This document shows positions 6,846 to 7,051 of a stretch of 7,051 bases of DNA, piece after piece. Source of the DNA: Paracoccaceae bacterium (lineage in GTDB: Bacteria > Pseudomonadota > Alphaproteobacteria > Rhodobacterales > Rhodobacteraceae); NCBI GenBank assembly GCA_009920225.1, contig RGAJ01000093.1:1-7051 (forward strand), written 5' to 3'. The notes beneath the pieces were generated by a model. It was not told where the DNA came from. It worked only from the letters and a program-made list of their open reading frames with translations, and ran no database searches. The position numbers and the translations under genes are program-made. How positions within the stretch are numbered: position 1 is the first letter of the stretch; every line of letters begins with the position of its first letter.

Positions 6846-7051
6846 GGCATCGCAACGCTGACCTTACACGACGAAGCGAACCTTAACGCCATGAGCGAGG
6901 AGATGGCAGCCGAGTTCCAAGCTGCCGTTTCGGAGCTCAAGGCGAAGAGGTCCGCTCGGGTGCTCATTCTGGCTGGCGCCGGCAAGGCTTTCTCTGCCGG
7001 CGGTCACCTGGCGATGCTTGAGAAGAAGCGCTCGATGGGCGGCGAGGAGAA
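6846..7051 (+). CDS. Enoyl-CoA hydratase/isomerase family protein, fragment lacking both ends
   Basis: Crotonase-superfamily enzyme fragment of 68 codons running off the right edge. Members usually hydrate or isomerise enoyl-CoA thioesters in fatty-acid, amino-acid or aromatic breakdown; full proteins are about 250-280 residues. Seen: the first beta strand and turn GIATLTLHDEANLNAM, the helix SEEMAAEFQAAVSELKA, strand VLILAGAG, and the oxyanion-hole region KAFSAGGHLAML, where the usual GGDL is GGHL. The catalytic acidic residues lie beyond the edge. There is no ATG, GTG or TTG between the in-frame TGA at 6822-6824 and the internal ATG at 6888, which sits after the conserved first strand, so the true N-terminus (10-15 residues) is missing. 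GC is about 62% by hand count, and lysine codons are nearly all AAG, whereas the genes to the left favour AAA. This suggests another genome or a distant locus. Specific substrate unknown. Confidence 0.8.

Noticed and set aside
6545..6985. A single 146-residue minus-strand protein starting at ATG 6985
   Set aside because: Its first half is exactly antisense to a recognisable enoyl-CoA hydratase; only the C-terminal part matches a known protein pattern.
6888..7051. Hydratase starting at the internal ATG 6888
   Set aside because: That start would remove the conserved first strand GIATLTLHDEANLNA, which is encoded in frame just upstream, so the gene is truncated and this ATG is not its natural start.

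Overview
The window reads as DNA from a marine-type alphaproteobacterium, most likely Rhodobacterales (Roseobacter group). The reasons are the EF-P sequence type, a small protein that looks like the Rhodobacterales DUF6280 family, a Rhodobacterales-type C-terminal domain near the right end, and moderate GC. Both ends cut through genes, so this may be a short contig. Family and lineage assignments come from recognising sequences by eye; no search was run.

Positions 1-3300 hold four tightly packed plus-strand genes of a LivHMGF-type (branched-chain amino acid family, HAAT) ABC importer: the C-terminal two thirds of a LivH-type permease, a LivM-type permease, a LivG-type ATPase with an unusual SRGD signature motif, and a LivF-type ATPase. 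No substrate-binding protein is in view, so the substrate is open. After an 80-base gap with a perfect 10-bp inverted repeat comes acs (3381-5327), acetyl-CoA synthetase, on the same strand. One possibility is that the importer brings in a carboxylate or amino-acid-like solute and Acs activates acetate or propionate from it; co-orientation is the only evidence here.

Positions 5328-5397 carry two hairpin terminators between acs and the convergent efp gene (elongation factor P, 5398-5961, minus). A 211-base divergent intergenic region (5962-6172) has a plausible efp promoter. The small DUF6280-like gene (6173-6493, plus) follows, then a 12-bp-stem bidirectional terminator shared with a convergent minus-strand gene ending at 6545.

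The right end does not look like one continuous genome. Only the C-terminal part (about 77 residues) of the minus-strand Rhodobacterales-type protein is recognisable. From about 6780 the base composition rises (hand count about 44% GC over 6541-6720, about 62% over 6841-7051). From about 6846 the plus strand encodes an enoyl-CoA hydratase/isomerase that lacks a start codon and the first residues of its family, with an in-frame stop just upstream. A chimeric join, or less likely a real rearrangement, explains this best. I saw no mobile element, CRISPR array, tRNA or rRNA, and no convincing new multi-gene system.
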